Shown here one piece after another: positions 53,349-62,939 of a stretch of DNA of 64,000 nucleotides. The first letter of the stretch is position 1, and every line of letters begins with the position of its first letter. The stretch is from Weissella coleopterorum. Lineage in GTDB: Bacteria > Bacillota > Bacilli > Lactobacillales > Lactobacillaceae. Both the position numbers and the translations under genes were made by a program. The notes below the pieces were generated by a model that saw nothing but the letters and a program-made list of their open reading frames with translations, had not been told where the DNA came from and did no database searches. The DNA is taken from positions 1,488,001-1,552,000 of the forward strand of contig NZ_CP049888.1 of NCBI RefSeq assembly GCF_011304355.1. Reading direction: 5' to 3'.

Positions 53349-54386
53349 TTATTTATCAGCCACAATTACTAACGACTTAATCGCTTTCCGTTCATCCATC
53401 GCAGCATAAGCAGCTTGAATATTATCCAACGTAAAGCTTTGCGTAAAGACCTTGCCCGGATTAATTTGTCCCTTCAAAACCGCATCTAATAATATATTCT
53501 TATCATAAGTAGTAACCGCAGCAATTCCACCACGTAACCCAATATTACGTCTGAACAAAACATTAGTATTCATCTCGGCTTTTTGCGGAATTCCGACACG
53601 ACCCACAATCGCTCCAGGTCGACCAACCTTTAAGGCAGTATCAACAGATTGTTCATTCCCAACACACTCGAGCACCGCATCAGCTCCACCATTAGTCAAC
53701 TCAAGAACCTTAGTCACCGCCTCGTCACCACGTTCAGCAACAATATCTGTCGCCCCAAATTCAAGGGCTAATTTTTGACGATCCAAATGTCGGCTCATAG
53801 CAATAATACGAGAAGCGCCTCGTAACTTGGCCGCAATGACACCGCATAAGCCGACTGCACCATCTCCCATCACTACCACCGTATCACCGGCTTTAACCTC
53901 AGCGGTCGCTGCCGCATGATACCCAGTGGCCATAACATCTGATAGAGTTAATAATGAGTTTAATATTTCCTCAGAATAATCTGCTGGCTGTCCGGGAATC
54001 TTTACCAAGCCCCAATTTGCATTATCATAACGTAAATATTCGGCTTGATAACCAACTGAACTACCATCACGATTCAAGCAATCGCCATCAAAGCCCGCCA
54101 AACAAGCCACACAATGACCACAACCATGCGTAAAGGGCACCACGACAAAATCACCAGGCTGAATCGCATCAATTGCTGAGCCAACAGCCTCGACAATTCC
54201 AATGGCTTCATGTCCAACTGCCGCCCCTGATTGATGATCTGAAATACCACGGTACCACCATAAATCCGATCCACAGACACAGGCTCGAACGACGCGAACA
54301 ATTGCATCCGTTTCTTTTTCGATCACTGGCTTAGTTAAATCTTGCACTTCAACTTTTCCGGGTTTCATAAATATAGTTGCTTTCAT
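53349..54386 (-). CDS. Zinc-dependent alcohol dehydrogenase family protein
   Basis: The 345-residue medium-chain dehydrogenase has the catalytic zinc residues in CVCGSDLWW and GHEAIGIVE, the four structural cysteines in GCGHCVACLAGFDGDC and the Rossmann loop GDGAVGLCG. Such enzymes act on alcohols or polyols with NAD(P). The frame from 54431 lacks a binding site in the right place; the ATG at 54386 (MKATIFMKPGKVEV) matches the family start. It stands alone with its own terminator, next to but apart from the kdu operon. The substrate is unknown. Confidence 0.85.
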   Translation of the reverse strand: MKATIFMKPGKVEVQDLTKPVIEKETDAIVRVVRACVCGSDLWWYRGISDHQSGAAVGHEAIGIVEAVGSAIDAIQPGDFVVVPFTHGCGHCVACLAGFDGDCLNRDGSSVGYQAEYLRYDNANWGLVKIPGQPADYSEEILNSLLTLSDVMATGYHAAATAEVKAGDTVVVMGDGAVGLCGVIAAKLRGASRIIAMSRHLDRQKLALEFGATDIVAERGDEAVTKVLELTNGGADAVLECVGNEQSVDTALKVGRPGAIVGRVGIPQKAEMNTNVLFRRNIGLRGGIAAVTTYDKNILLDAVLKGQINPGKVFTQSFTLDNIQAAYAAMDERKAIKSLVIVADK

Positions 54387-54509
54387 AAAATATATGCTCC
54401 CAATTTTCTTGACTGGATCCTTTAATGGCATCCTGCAACATTTGAATTATTATGATAATCGTATCATTGTAATTAGACTTAAAGCAATCGCTTTAATTGT
54501 TCTATTTCA

Positions 54510-55157
54510 TTATATCTGCCTATTCCGTTGATATAATTCTTTCGATTTGTAGCCTTGCGCCAGAATCTTTTGCATTTCATCAAAATGTTTGTCCTGCGTC
54601 GCTTTAGTTTTAGCACTATATATGTAACGAGCCCATGCTTTTTGATAGCCGGGCGTTAATTGTTGAAAAAAGTCCCGGTTTTCCCCGACTAGTTGTTTCA
54701 TAATTTGAGGAACGTACTGCTCGTAGTCTGCCACCCGAGCATCTTTTTGCGTTACTTCATGTTGCAGCGTTCTTTTTAGAGCAACTAACGTAAAATCATC
54801 GTCATACTTTACCATTCGATTAAATTTCAGTAAACTATTTTCCGGATACCCATCATCATCGACTCGGAGCGCTGGAAAAAGATCATCACGATGTACATAT
54901 GTCGTATAGCGTTGATTACCCTTTTTGGCATATGCAAAAGCTAGCACTCCGCCTTCTTCAATCAGTCCCTGTACCCTTTTAAAATAATTTTGAAGTTCGT
55001 CCACATTTTTAATAAAAATAATCATTAAATCCGTCGCCTCAAGCACATTAACTTGGGCTTTCAATCGTTTTACTAAATCATCTTCAATTGGATTAATCAC
55101 AATTGGATGCTTAAATTGTATTAATTTCAGTTTTTCAATAATGGTTTTATTTTCCAT
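54510..55157 (-). CDS. YdeI/OmpD-associated family protein
   Basis: The 215-residue cytosolic protein has a C-terminal segment (LTPGYQKAWARYIYSAKTKATQ) typical of the YdeI/OmdA family, linked in some bacteria to resistance to peptides and bacteriocins. The N-terminal half (about 1-110) is a separate domain that resembles a DUF3052-like fold (VNVLEATDLMIIFIKNVDEL), so the layout is a two-domain fusion. No operon partner is evident; the AlkD-type gene lies 82 bp upstream. Function is not known from sequence alone. Confidence 0.7.
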   Translation of the reverse strand: MENKTIIEKLKLIQFKHPIVINPIEDDLVKRLKAQVNVLEATDLMIIFIKNVDELQNYFKRVQGLIEEGGVLAFAYAKKGNQRYTTYVHRDDLFPALRVDDDGYPENSLLKFNRMVKYDDDFTLVALKRTLQHEVTQKDARVADYEQYVPQIMKQLVGENRDFFQQLTPGYQKAWARYIYSAKTKATQDKHFDEMQKILAQGYKSKELYQRNRQI

Positions 55158-55239
55158 CGTAACTCACCTTATTATTCCAATCATTTGTACTATGAAAATT
55201 GGATCTTATCATCAGAAGAACCATGCTTGATTCTTAAAA

Positions 55240-55896
55240 TTATAGATATTTGCTAGCTTCTCGAATACTTAAAGGCGCCATTTTTGATCGATTATTATTA
55301 ATAAATTTTTCAACCCACTGGGGATTATATTTAGAATAATCTCTCAACGCCCAACCAATTGCTTTATTAATAAAAAATTCATCGCTACCGAGATTATTTA
55401 ATAAAATCTGCTCCAATAACGCAATCTTCGTCAATTCTTTACGTGATAACTGGTGGTCAATGGCAACTCGCCGAAGCCAAAAATCATTATCCTGCGACCA
55501 CTGTAACATAACTTGATCCAATCGCGCATCAACTAATCCTAAATTGCTCATAATACGGTTAAAGCCATCAATGGAATCCCACCATTGTTTCGTTCGAAGA
55601 AAGTATTCAATTTGAGATACATCTTCAAACTGAATAAATTTTCTTAGTTCCGTTAAATAATCAATTACAAAATATTGATATTCACGTTGCGGTTGCTCCC
55701 AAATTTGTTTGAGTAGGTTCCAATCGATCACCTGTTGTGCCTTTTCGACCTTAAGTAAATGATGATAAGCTTGTTTTCGTTTTGGTGATGCAATCCCGAA
55801 AAAATCAAATTTATTGCGAAGATATTGCTTTTGCTTCAGTGCGTTTTCTAGATTTGCGTACTCGTTGAACACTTCGGTTAGGTCTTTAATCTTCAT
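55240..55896 (-). CDS. DNA alkylation repair protein, AlkD-type
   Basis: The 218-residue all-helical protein has the HEAT-like repeats of the AlkC/AlkD glycosylase family. Typical elements are YLRNKFDFFGIASPKRK, WWDSIDGFN and GWALRDYSKYNP near the C-terminus, where the catalytic aspartate and aromatic residues of AlkD lie. It should remove alkylated bases such as 3- or 7-methylpurines. AGAGG precedes the ATG. It may be co-transcribed with the YdeI-like gene. Confidence 0.87.
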   Translation of the reverse strand: MKIKDLTEVFNEYANLENALKQKQYLRNKFDFFGIASPKRKQAYHHLLKVEKAQQVIDWNLLKQIWEQPQREYQYFVIDYLTELRKFIQFEDVSQIEYFLRTKQWWDSIDGFNRIMSNLGLVDARLDQVMLQWSQDNDFWLRRVAIDHQLSRKELTKIALLEQILLNNLGSDEFFINKAIGWALRDYSKYNPQWVEKFINNNRSKMAPLSIREASKYL

Positions 55897-55942
55897 TTTT
55901 CATCCTCTTTATATTTATCTTTGATGGAGCCTTAGTTTATGT

Positions 55943-56827
55943 TCAGCCTTGGCTTTGTTTTTGCAAAAAAGTCCAAAACAATTCGACCGACCGTGAATAC
56001 TTAACATTATAGTTTCGCATAAATAACATTTGACTACTTTCAGTCAAATCTAGCGGACGTTTTACAATGTTGCCATCATCAGGCAAATCAACGCTTTTTT
56101 CCATCACAATCGAGATCCCTAATCCTCTAGCAATCATACTTAAAATAATATTAAGTTGACGTCCAGAATAACTGACATGGGGTTCAAATCCTGCTTTTTG
56201 CGTCAAAACCATAACCCGGTCAAATAGCAGCGTTTCCCGACCTAATAATAAAAAATTTTCTTGAGCTAAAGATGTCAAAGCAATCTGGTCCTGTTGTGCT
56301 AAAGGATGTTGACGCGGCAAGAGACAGACAAATTGATCATCTTCAGTAATGACACTGTCATACTTTTTTTGCTGTGATCCAAAATCACGACCAAAAACTA
56401 CACTATTCTCGCCATTTCTTAAGAAATCCATCACATGATCACCTTCCACCTCGGTTAAATCTAATTTAATTTCAGGGTGCTGTGTCTGAAAATTGATAAT
56501 TAATTCTAAACCCCGATAATTTGCCACCGATGGGACGGTCACAATTTTTAATACACGGTCTGCATATTGCTGACTGGCTTGGATTTTTTGTTGCATTCTT
56601 TGAAAATCATTGATGATTTTCGGTGCCAAATCTAAAACTATCTTCCCTGCTGATGTTAACTTAATTTGCCGATGTTGGCGGTCGATTAGATTGGTACCAA
56701 ATTCTTTTTCCAAAGCCATAATTTGTTTAGAGATATTTCCTTGGGTTGTAAATAATTGGGCCGCGGTCTCTGAGTAATTCATTGTTTTAGCAAGATTTAA
56801 AAAAATCTCTAATTTTTGAAGATCCAT
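55943..56827 (-). CDS. LysR-family transcriptional regulator
   Basis: The 294-residue protein has an N-terminal winged helix-turn-helix (FLNLAKTMNYSETAAQLFTTQGNISKQI, about 9-36) and a periplasmic-binding-like effector domain (about 90-290). It is transcribed divergently from the DUF554 membrane protein gene with 104 bp between the start codons, so it probably controls that gene. GGAGG precedes the ATG. The effector is not predictable. Confidence 0.9.
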   Translation of the reverse strand: MDLQKLEIFLNLAKTMNYSETAAQLFTTQGNISKQIMALEKEFGTNLIDRQHRQIKLTSAGKIVLDLAPKIINDFQRMQQKIQASQQYADRVLKIVTVPSVANYRGLELIINFQTQHPEIKLDLTEVEGDHVMDFLRNGENSVVFGRDFGSQQKKYDSVITEDDQFVCLLPRQHPLAQQDQIALTSLAQENFLLLGRETLLFDRVMVLTQKAGFEPHVSYSGRQLNIILSMIARGLGISIVMEKSVDLPDDGNIVKRPLDLTESSQMLFMRNYNVKYSRSVELFWTFLQKQSQG

Positions 56828-56931
56828 TCAAGCTCCTCCTCATCTATTCCTGTTTGGAATATTATATCATTGTTTCCGAATTGCTGATGGCAAAGAGAAC
56901 TTCTAAAATACAAGTATTGAGGAGGATGATC

Positions 56932-57663
56932 ATGCCCACAGGAATTATTATAAATGTCGCCGCCATTTTTATTGGTGGCTTAATTGGCGGCCTTGCCGGC
57001 CACCTACTTTCAGAACGTTTTAAAGAGGAAATCAACCTCATCTTTGGAATTTCATCAATGGTGATGGGAATTATTGCCATTGCACCCACTAAAAATATGG
57101 CAGCTGTTATTTTTGCTATTATTATTGGAACCGCCCTTGGTTTGATTTTACACTTTGGGGCTTGGATTAACCGTGGTGCGAGTTTAATGCAACGAGGGAT
57201 TGCTAAAATTGCACCTGTTAAATCCGAGATACCAGAAGATGAATTTATGTCTACATTAATCACAGCCATTGTTTTATTCACGGCTTCAGGAACTGGAATT
57301 TACGGCTCACTAGTCAATGGTATGACTGGCGATGCCACAATTTTAATTTCAAAATCAATCTTGGATTTCTTCACCGCCATTATTTTTGCGGCTAATTTAG
57401 GATACGTGGTTTCATTTATTGTTGTGCCACAATTTATTATTTTTTACATATTATTCCTATTAGCTGGTTTTATTTATCCATTAACTACTCCCGCGATGAT
57501 TGTGGATTTCAAAGCCGTGGGTGGTGCATTGATGTTAGCCACTGGCTTCCGGATGACCAAAATTAAAATTTTTCCCACTGCTGACATGATTCCGTCGATG
57601 TTACTAATCATGCCCTTCAGTTGGGCTTGGATAAATTGGATTTTACCAATATTAGCAAATTAA
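56932..57663 (+). CDS. DUF554 family membrane protein
   Basis: The 243-residue protein has about seven hydrophobic helices and the glycine-rich start MPTGIIINVAAIFIGGLIGG characteristic of DUF554 (YdfK/YqgA) proteins. The function is unknown. A longer open frame begins at 56854, but the ATG at 56932 has GAGGAGG nine bases upstream. It is divergent from a LysR regulator and ends in a terminator. Confidence 0.88.
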   Translation: MPTGIIINVAAIFIGGLIGGLAGHLLSERFKEEINLIFGISSMVMGIIAIAPTKNMAAVIFAIIIGTALGLILHFGAWINRGASLMQRGIAKIAPVKSEIPEDEFMSTLITAIVLFTASGTGIYGSLVNGMTGDATILISKSILDFFTAIIFAANLGYVVSFIVVPQFIIFYILFLLAGFIYPLTTPAMIVDFKAVGGALMLATGFRMTKIKIFPTADMIPSMLLIMPFSWAWINWILPILAN

Positions 57664-57667
57664 ATCT

Positions 57668-57699
57668 AAAAAAGGAGTCCATATTGGACCCCTTTTTTT
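57668..57699 (+). terminator. Terminator of the DUF554 gene
   Basis: The stem AAAGGAGTCC / GGACCCCTTT (one mismatch) with a TATT-type loop is followed by seven T. Confidence 0.9.
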
Positions 57700-57799
57700 G
57701 CATCATTTTTAATGAACCGTTGAACTTCAGAGAAATGAATTAGCAGTACCCTTCAATCTTAAATTTAAAATTTCAAAGAGGCTTTTAAGAATGTTACGC

Positions 57800-58140
57800 T
57801 TACCGCATCCAAGCCGTAACTTCTTCATTTAATTCATTTGAGTGCATGAGTCGTAAATTATTATGAAATCGATCTTTGGAAACTTGCTCCTCTTGGTAAT
57901 TTTTACAATTTCCAACCGATGATCAGAAAAAATATTAATATCCATTTTTTCTTAGGATTAAGCCTTAAAAATGGTGATTATCGTTTAACATACGGACTGC
58001 TTTTTCAAACTCGATCTTGTATGTACCAATTGCATCTATAATATTGATCATCTTTCAAGAAACTGCAACGCCATTTTCATTTTTGTTTAAAAAAGCGCAC
58101 CAGTTACATTTATATCAGTATCAGTATCAGTATTTGTCAT
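57800..58140 (-). pseudogene. Decayed small gene of unknown function
   Basis: From an ATG at 58140 the minus strand reads MTNTDTDTDINVTGALF and stops. Coding-like blocks then continue in shifted frames, for example DAIGTYKIEFEKAVRML and MDINIFSDHRLEIV. A clean C-terminal block, including NNLRLMHSNELNEEVTAWMR, ends at a TAA at 57800-57802. At least two or three frame changes separate the blocks. A repeated six-base unit (GATACT, three copies) encodes the TDTDTD start. The original protein would be about 110 residues; I do not recognise its family. Confidence 0.5.
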
Positions 58141-58205
58141 GTTATCACCCGCTTAATTCCATCCAAATTACTTGCATTATACCAAAGTTATTTAATTTAA
58201 AATTA

Positions 58206-58237
58206 TAAAAAAACACCCACCAAGGTGAGTGTTTTAA
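58206..58237 (-). terminator. Terminator of rplM-rpsI
   Basis: The stem AAAACACTCAC / GTGGGTGTTTT (one G-T pair) is followed by seven T on the minus strand. Confidence 0.92.
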
Positions 58238-58260
58238 TAATTCTGAAACGATAATAAAGA

Positions 58261-58653
58261 TTAACGCTTTGAGAATTGTGAAGCTTTACGGGCTTTCTTA
58301 AGTCCTGGCTTCTTACGTTCCTTCATACGTGAGTCACGAGTCAACAATCCTGCTGCCTTCAATGCTCCACGGAATTCAGGATCAACTTCTAACAAGGCAC
58401 GTGAGATACCATGACGGATGGCACCAGATTGCCCTGAGAAACCACCACCGTTAACATTAACCAAAACATCATAGTTTCCCAAAGTTTCAGTAGTGTTAAA
58501 TGGTTGGATCATAACCTCACGCAAATTAGCGAAAGGAATGTACTCTTCGGCTGACTTACCGTTGATAGTAATTGCTCCAGTTCCAGGTACTAAACGTACA
58601 CGCGCAACAGAGTTCTTACGACGACCAGTTCCGTAATATTGTACAGTAGACAT
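58261..58653 (-). CDS. rpsI: 30S ribosomal protein S9
   Basis: The 130-residue protein is the complete S9: [16 protein letters not shown] at the start, the central [20 protein letters not shown] and the C-terminal [17 protein letters not shown] tail that reaches tRNA in the P site. It follows rplM by 24 bp, the universal rplM-rpsI order. AAGGAG precedes the ATG and a strong terminator follows. Confidence 0.98.
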   Translation of the reverse strand: MSTVQYYGTGRRKNSVARVRLVPGTGAITINGKSAEEYIPFANLREVMIQPFNTTETLGNYDVLVNVNGGGFSGQSGAIRHGISRALLEVDPEFRGALKAAGLLTRDSRMKERKKPGLKKARKASQFSKR

Positions 58654-58677
58654 AACTTATTTCTCCTTTCTGCTAAA

Positions 58678-59121
58678 TTAGATTAAGCTGTTGATATCCA
58701 ACAATTCAGGCTTTTGGGCTTCGTGCTTGTGATTTGCATCAGCAAAGACATGAAGCTTCAAAGCTTGTTGGTGACCAAGAGTTCCCTTTGGCAACATTCC
58801 TTGAACTGAAAGTTCAATCAAACGTTGTGGGTTCTTCTCGCGCAAGTCACCAGCTTGGCGTTCCTTCAATCCACCAGGGTGGTTTGAGTGGTGATAATAG
58901 ATCTTGTCAGTAGCCTTCTTACCAGTCAACGCAATATTTGATGCGTTGATAACAATAACGTTATCTCCGGTATCGATGTGTGGTGTGAAAGTAGGCTTGT
59001 TCTTACCACGTAAGATTGATGCAACGACCGTTGATAAACGACCCAAAGGCACGTCAGTAGCATCAACAATATACCACTTACGATCGATCTCACCTGGCTT
59101 TGCCATATAAGTTGTACGCAT
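58678..59121 (-). CDS. rplM: 50S ribosomal protein L13
   Basis: The 147-residue protein is L13, with conserved segments [33 protein letters not shown] and [12 protein letters not shown] frame from 59136 would add five residues and overlaps the GGAGG binding site; the ATG at 59121 ([16 protein letters not shown]) is the family start. The gene follows an L13-type leader hairpin and starts the rplM-rpsI operon. Confidence 0.98.
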   Translation of the reverse strand: MRTTYMAKPGEIDRKWYIVDATDVPLGRLSTVVASILRGKNKPTFTPHIDTGDNVIVINASNIALTGKKATDKIYYHHSNHPGGLKERQAGDLREKNPQRLIELSVQGMLPKGTLGHQQALKLHVFADANHKHEAQKPELLDINSLI

Positions 59122-59147
59122 GGAAATTTCCTCCAATAATTCTGTTT

Positions 59148-59207
59148 GTTTACATTACCAATAATAAAAAGTCGTACCAGGACATTCCCAAATGTGGCAT
59201 GGTAAAC
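59148..59207 (-). promoter_or_regulatory. L13 leader RNA (autoregulatory)
   Basis: The transcript from 59207 to 59148 forms a hairpin closed by GTTTAC / GTAAAC with inner CATTTGGGAATG and CCA/TGG pairings, as in the Rfam L13 leader of Firmicutes. L13 binding is expected to repress translation of rplM-rpsI. The promoter is upstream at 59221-59249. Confidence 0.75.
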
Positions 59208-59220
59208 AATACCAACGATT

Positions 59221-59249
59221 ATCTTACCCTTTTTTTGAGAAGTAGTCAA
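59221..59249 (-). promoter_or_regulatory. Promoter of rplM-rpsI
   Basis: TTGACT (59244-59249) and TAAGAT (59221-59226) are spaced by 17 bp on the minus strand. Confidence 0.75.
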
Positions 59250-59353
59250 TGGATATCTATGAAATATCAATAATTTAATCTTCTAATTTTTCATCAAAAA
59301 TCATCGTGAAATCCATCCCCAAATGCTGAGTTACAGTCTCCCAATTCAACTAA

Positions 59354-61375
59354 TTAGTAACAGTCCCAAGTATACACAACATCTGAAAAATCAAGCTGAG
59401 CTAATTTTTCATGACTAATGAAGAAGTTGGCAATTCCCATATCTCCCCAATATGTATCATCTTTACTAGAACCTAATTGTAAAAGTAGGACATCATAATC
59501 TGAATCTACCGATCGTGGATCCCACTGGGTAAACGAAGGATACCCGCCCAATTGATGGTCATATTCAAAATTATCCTTCTGTAATTTTTCAATAAATTGA
59601 TCCTCAAAAATCTGAGAATCGACAGAGTTCATGTCGTCCTTGAGGCGATATTGAGCATAGTATTGATTTATTTCGGCTTCAAATTCTTTGGCCGAAGTGG
59701 TTAAAGCTTGCAGCTTGCGCTGACCAGAGATTTGATACGTGCGATCAAACGGTAGTTTATCAAGTTCTGCATCCATTTGATACTTCGGAGCATACTCACC
59801 AGGCCATGTTATATTTTCATGATAGATCACTCGAAAATTACGTTGAGTTATTAAGTCATCAAAATCCGCACCATAAGTATAGCTATTACGAGTGATATAA
59901 AATTGTAAAATCCCATGGTTGGGGAATTCTTCTAACGTTGGTAATTGTGCGAAATTAAGTTGGGCTAATAGAATCATGGCTTGACCATTCTCATCTAAGG
60001 GGTAAGTTTGCTGACTGGGCCAATATGGTTGCCCCCCAACTTTACTAACGACTAAATTCGCCTGATTTTCTGAAATAAGCGGCGTCAAAGTTAAGTGAAG
60101 CATGGGTTTTTGCGTATGGGCCTTGAATTGGTTTAAATCTGTTTCCGCAATCAAGGTCGTATCATCAGCTTCAAAGTCCTTTTGCCATGCTAATTCTGTT
60201 TTTTCTGTAATATCGTAATTACTGTATTCATATAAAATACCATCTAGGGACATATAATATTTATTTCCTTGATATCTAAAATAAATTTGCCGAGCACGTG
60301 CCCAGCTTGATGGATAATATTCAAATGTAATCTCCGAATCGCCAACGTTGAATGGATGACGCCATACTTGCCAACCATGTTGAGTCACAGTACCAATCTC
60401 AAATTCATCTTGCTTAATAATCAACACCGCATCCGTTTGCAGTTTCCCAAAGTAATCCTGCTCCGCTAATTGATGCAAAACCATCTCAAAGTTAAAAGGA
60501 TATACTACTGGTAATTCTACTGTGGATGGGAAAGGTGCATCAATTGTCCCCCAAGGTCCACGTGTCAGCTTTAATTTAACGAAGCGCAAATCATCAATTG
60601 ATGCTGGAATCCGATAAACATCAAACCGATGACCGCCATTAAGCTTCAAGTTCATTAATATTGCGTCGAGATACAAATTTTTTTGAAAATCACTAGCTTG
60701 ATTAAAATTTATAAGATGATTTTCAACATTTATTTCACGAGCTCTAGCGAAATTAACTGGCGTATCTTGCGACATAATTGGGCCGTCTTTAATTACACTA
60801 ACTTTACTCTGGGTCAATTCAAGCGTACGCTTAAATTCAGCCATTATTTTTAACAACGGCGACTTTTTTTCGTCAAATTTCGCCATTTGTTGCTGTAAAA
60901 TATTTTGCAACTTACGTTCTTCCAAATATGTGGAACCCATCCCCACACTAAAACTAATTAAAATAATTAAACCAGGCATCATCCAGCCCTCACGTTTAAT
61001 TGACCCCGTCCCTTGAAAAATCAACAACAAACTCAGTGTAATTAAACTGATACTAACAATATTAAAAATCAAACGATCTCTCACTTTACCAACTTGAGTC
61101 AATTGCACCAAATTATAGTCAGCTATCCAGCTTTTCACCATCACTTGGGGCTCCGCCACGTTGGCAAAATATTTAAGCTCGTAATGAATAGCTTGTTTTA
61201 ATTCTAAATTCAGGTCACTTTGATCATCTATGGTCGTTACTGAGGTCTGAACCAATTGAAATAATTGACGGCGGCTATCTGCCAGTTGGCCCATTATTTG
61301 CTTCAAATCATTCGCTAATTGAATATGGCGCGTTCTTTGCGCCTTATATTGTCTTCTAATTTCAAGCCATTTCAT
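59354..61375 (-). CDS. Membrane-anchored DUF1963 (YwqG-like) protein
   Basis: The 673-residue protein has an N-terminal charged coiled-coil-like part (1-105), two transmembrane helices (about 107-121 and 130-147), a second coiled-coil-like part (to about 200), a unique middle domain (about 215-400) and a C-terminal domain of about 250 residues. The last domain resembles DUF1963/YwqG (VGGQPYWPSQQTYP, ILLAQLNFAQLP, LGGYPSFTQWDPR, LLLQLGSS). YwqG is normally a stand-alone cytosolic protein of about 260 residues, so the fusion is unusual. No partner gene or function is evident. Confidence 0.72.
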   Translation of the reverse strand: MKWLEIRRQYKAQRTRHIQLANDLKQIMGQLADSRRQLFQLVQTSVTTIDDQSDLNLELKQAIHYELKYFANVAEPQVMVKSWIADYNLVQLTQVGKVRDRLIFNIVSISLITLSLLLIFQGTGSIKREGWMMPGLIILISFSVGMGSTYLEERKLQNILQQQMAKFDEKKSPLLKIMAEFKRTLELTQSKVSVIKDGPIMSQDTPVNFARAREINVENHLINFNQASDFQKNLYLDAILMNLKLNGGHRFDVYRIPASIDDLRFVKLKLTRGPWGTIDAPFPSTVELPVVYPFNFEMVLHQLAEQDYFGKLQTDAVLIIKQDEFEIGTVTQHGWQVWRHPFNVGDSEITFEYYPSSWARARQIYFRYQGNKYYMSLDGILYEYSNYDITEKTELAWQKDFEADDTTLIAETDLNQFKAHTQKPMLHLTLTPLISENQANLVVSKVGGQPYWPSQQTYPLDENGQAMILLAQLNFAQLPTLEEFPNHGILQFYITRNSYTYGADFDDLITQRNFRVIYHENITWPGEYAPKYQMDAELDKLPFDRTYQISGQRKLQALTTSAKEFEAEINQYYAQYRLKDDMNSVDSQIFEDQFIEKLQKDNFEYDHQLGGYPSFTQWDPRSVDSDYDVLLLQLGSSKDDTYWGDMGIANFFISHEKLAQLDFSDVVYTWDCY

Positions 61376-61466
61376 TAAATCTATTCCTTTATTTCCGCAT
61401 TTTAAGTATCATTATCACATATTAATTTATCTTCCAGTGATATGATTTGGTACTTAATTCAAATAA

Positions 61467-61501
61467 AATCCCAAACCTAGTTCTAACCTAAGTCTGAGAT
61501 T
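61467..61501 (-). terminator. Terminator of the Crp/Fnr-type regulator gene
   Basis: The arms AATCTCAGACTTAG / CTAGGTTTGGGATT pair with G-T pairs and are followed by a T-rich tail. Confidence 0.75.
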
Positions 61502-61524
61502 AATGCTTCATTAAACCCTTTGCA

Positions 61525-62259
61525 TTAAAATTCAAAGGTGTATTGCTTCAAATAGGCTAAATCGTTAATAATAAAATGGTGGTTTTTACTTTCAATAATT
61601 CCTAAATGAGTTAACTTTGTAATAATTCGGGTGACGGAACTACGAGTAGAAATACCACAAAAATCAGCGATCGTTTGTTGTGAAATATTATGATTAATTT
61701 CAATCCGTCCACCATCAAGCTCTATCCCAAATATCTTAGTACAGTCATATAAGAATGAACATATCATCCCATACTTACCATTGAAAGTATAAGTTTTGAT
61801 CATTTTCATATATTCTTTTAACTGACTTTGATAATAAGATAAAACATAATTATTTAAAATTGGATCACTTTTGACTAATTTCCAAAAATAGATTCGATCA
61901 ATTTTATAAAACTCTGCCGTCTCTGATTCGATATGCACATCATAGGGTTGGATTACCAAACGCTCCTGATCATCATAAAACAAGGAAACCAGGCCTGTTT
62001 TATAAACATATGAAAAATTCATGAATAGACCTTCTGAATTTTCATCAACATACTCAGTCACAATGGAGTTTCTAATCACCCCACGTTTTAAGATATAGAC
62101 ACTATTTTCAACTCCTCCAGCTGATGCCAAGATTGCCCCCTCACTAAGGGTTTGTTTAATAGCAAATTCAACAGGGAGCTTATCTAACCTACGCATTAAA
62201 TAATCGACATATTCACTTTCCGTTTTGAAAGTATTTTGAGCGACTTGATTCGAATCCAT
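61525..62259 (-). CDS. Crp/Fnr-family transcriptional regulator
   Basis: The 244-residue protein has an N-terminal cyclic-nucleotide-binding-like beta-roll (about 30-130) and a C-terminal Crp-type helix-turn-helix (SQQTIADFCGISTRSSVTRII, about 193-213). No cysteine cluster for an iron-sulfur centre is seen in the N-terminus, so an FNR-type oxygen sensor is unlikely. The longer frame from 62268 uses TTG; the ATG at 62259 with AGGAGG nine bases upstream is preferred. A palindrome lies about 45 bases upstream of its predicted start site. Confidence 0.85.
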   Translation of the reverse strand: MDSNQVAQNTFKTESEYVDYLMRRLDKLPVEFAIKQTLSEGAILASAGGVENSVYILKRGVIRNSIVTEYVDENSEGLFMNFSYVYKTGLVSLFYDDQERLVIQPYDVHIESETAEFYKIDRIYFWKLVKSDPILNNYVLSYYQSQLKEYMKMIKTYTFNGKYGMICSFLYDCTKIFGIELDGGRIEINHNISQQTIADFCGISTRSSVTRIITKLTHLGIIESKNHHFIINDLAYLKQYTFEF

Positions 62260-62364
62260 GATCCTCAACCTCCTAACGCCCTCTTATAGCTTTTTTATCT
62301 TTTAATTTCTAAGTTTGACCACCTTGTATAGTACGATCATATTATTCATACTTTCCCCATCATA

Positions 62365-62410
62365 ATTATAACGGCATATTCATTGAAACATCACAATTGA
62401 TTGATCAATT
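62365..62410 (-). promoter_or_regulatory. Promoter element and palindrome of the Crp/Fnr regulator gene
   Basis: TATAAT at 62365-62370 (minus strand) has no good -35 box. Instead, a perfect palindrome AATTGAT-TG-ATCAATT (62395-62410) is centred about 44 bp before the predicted start, near the class II activation position of Crp/Fnr proteins. Autoactivation is inferred. Confidence 0.4.
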
Positions 62411-62939
62411 AACATGCTTTTTGCGTTGGAATAAAGTTACATTTGTTACCTTTAGGAAGAACCAAGCAAATTGGAAGACATTTTAAGCCAGATTCCAAAC
62501 ATAACGCCCGTTTAACTCACTAACATACTCTCTGCAAAATACGAATCACCAGCTTTCTAACCGGCTCAGATCAAAGCAATTATTTAAATTCAATAAAATA
62601 CAACCCAAAATTCATTCACACCCACTAACCATCCGTATCCGCAATTTTTTTAATACCCCGTGGTCACTCCGTCATGATAATTTCCCAAATTAAAAAGAGA
62701 ATCATTCACCGATCACTTTCTTCTTTTATATTTATTTACACTTGATCCAAAGAATCAAAATCCTAATAATTGTAATTAAGTTTTTAATTTAAACTTGCTT
62801 TCTACAGCCCCAAAATATAATTTCAGCACGCCTGTTACAGGCTATTTTCACGAAAAGCGTACAATGTTCTCAATAAAAATCGGAACGAATACTATCAATT
62901 AATGCATCAAACTGATTTGAATCAAGTAAAAATATTGTT
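62411..62939. other. Gene-free stretch between the Crp/Fnr gene and the tRNA cluster
   Basis: No open frame with coding features is seen on either strand over about 530 bp. Short coding-like pieces occur on the minus strand (for example FVKIACNRRAEIIFWGC near 62820-62870), but stops interrupt them. It may be a decayed gene or simply non-coding. Confidence 0.4.
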
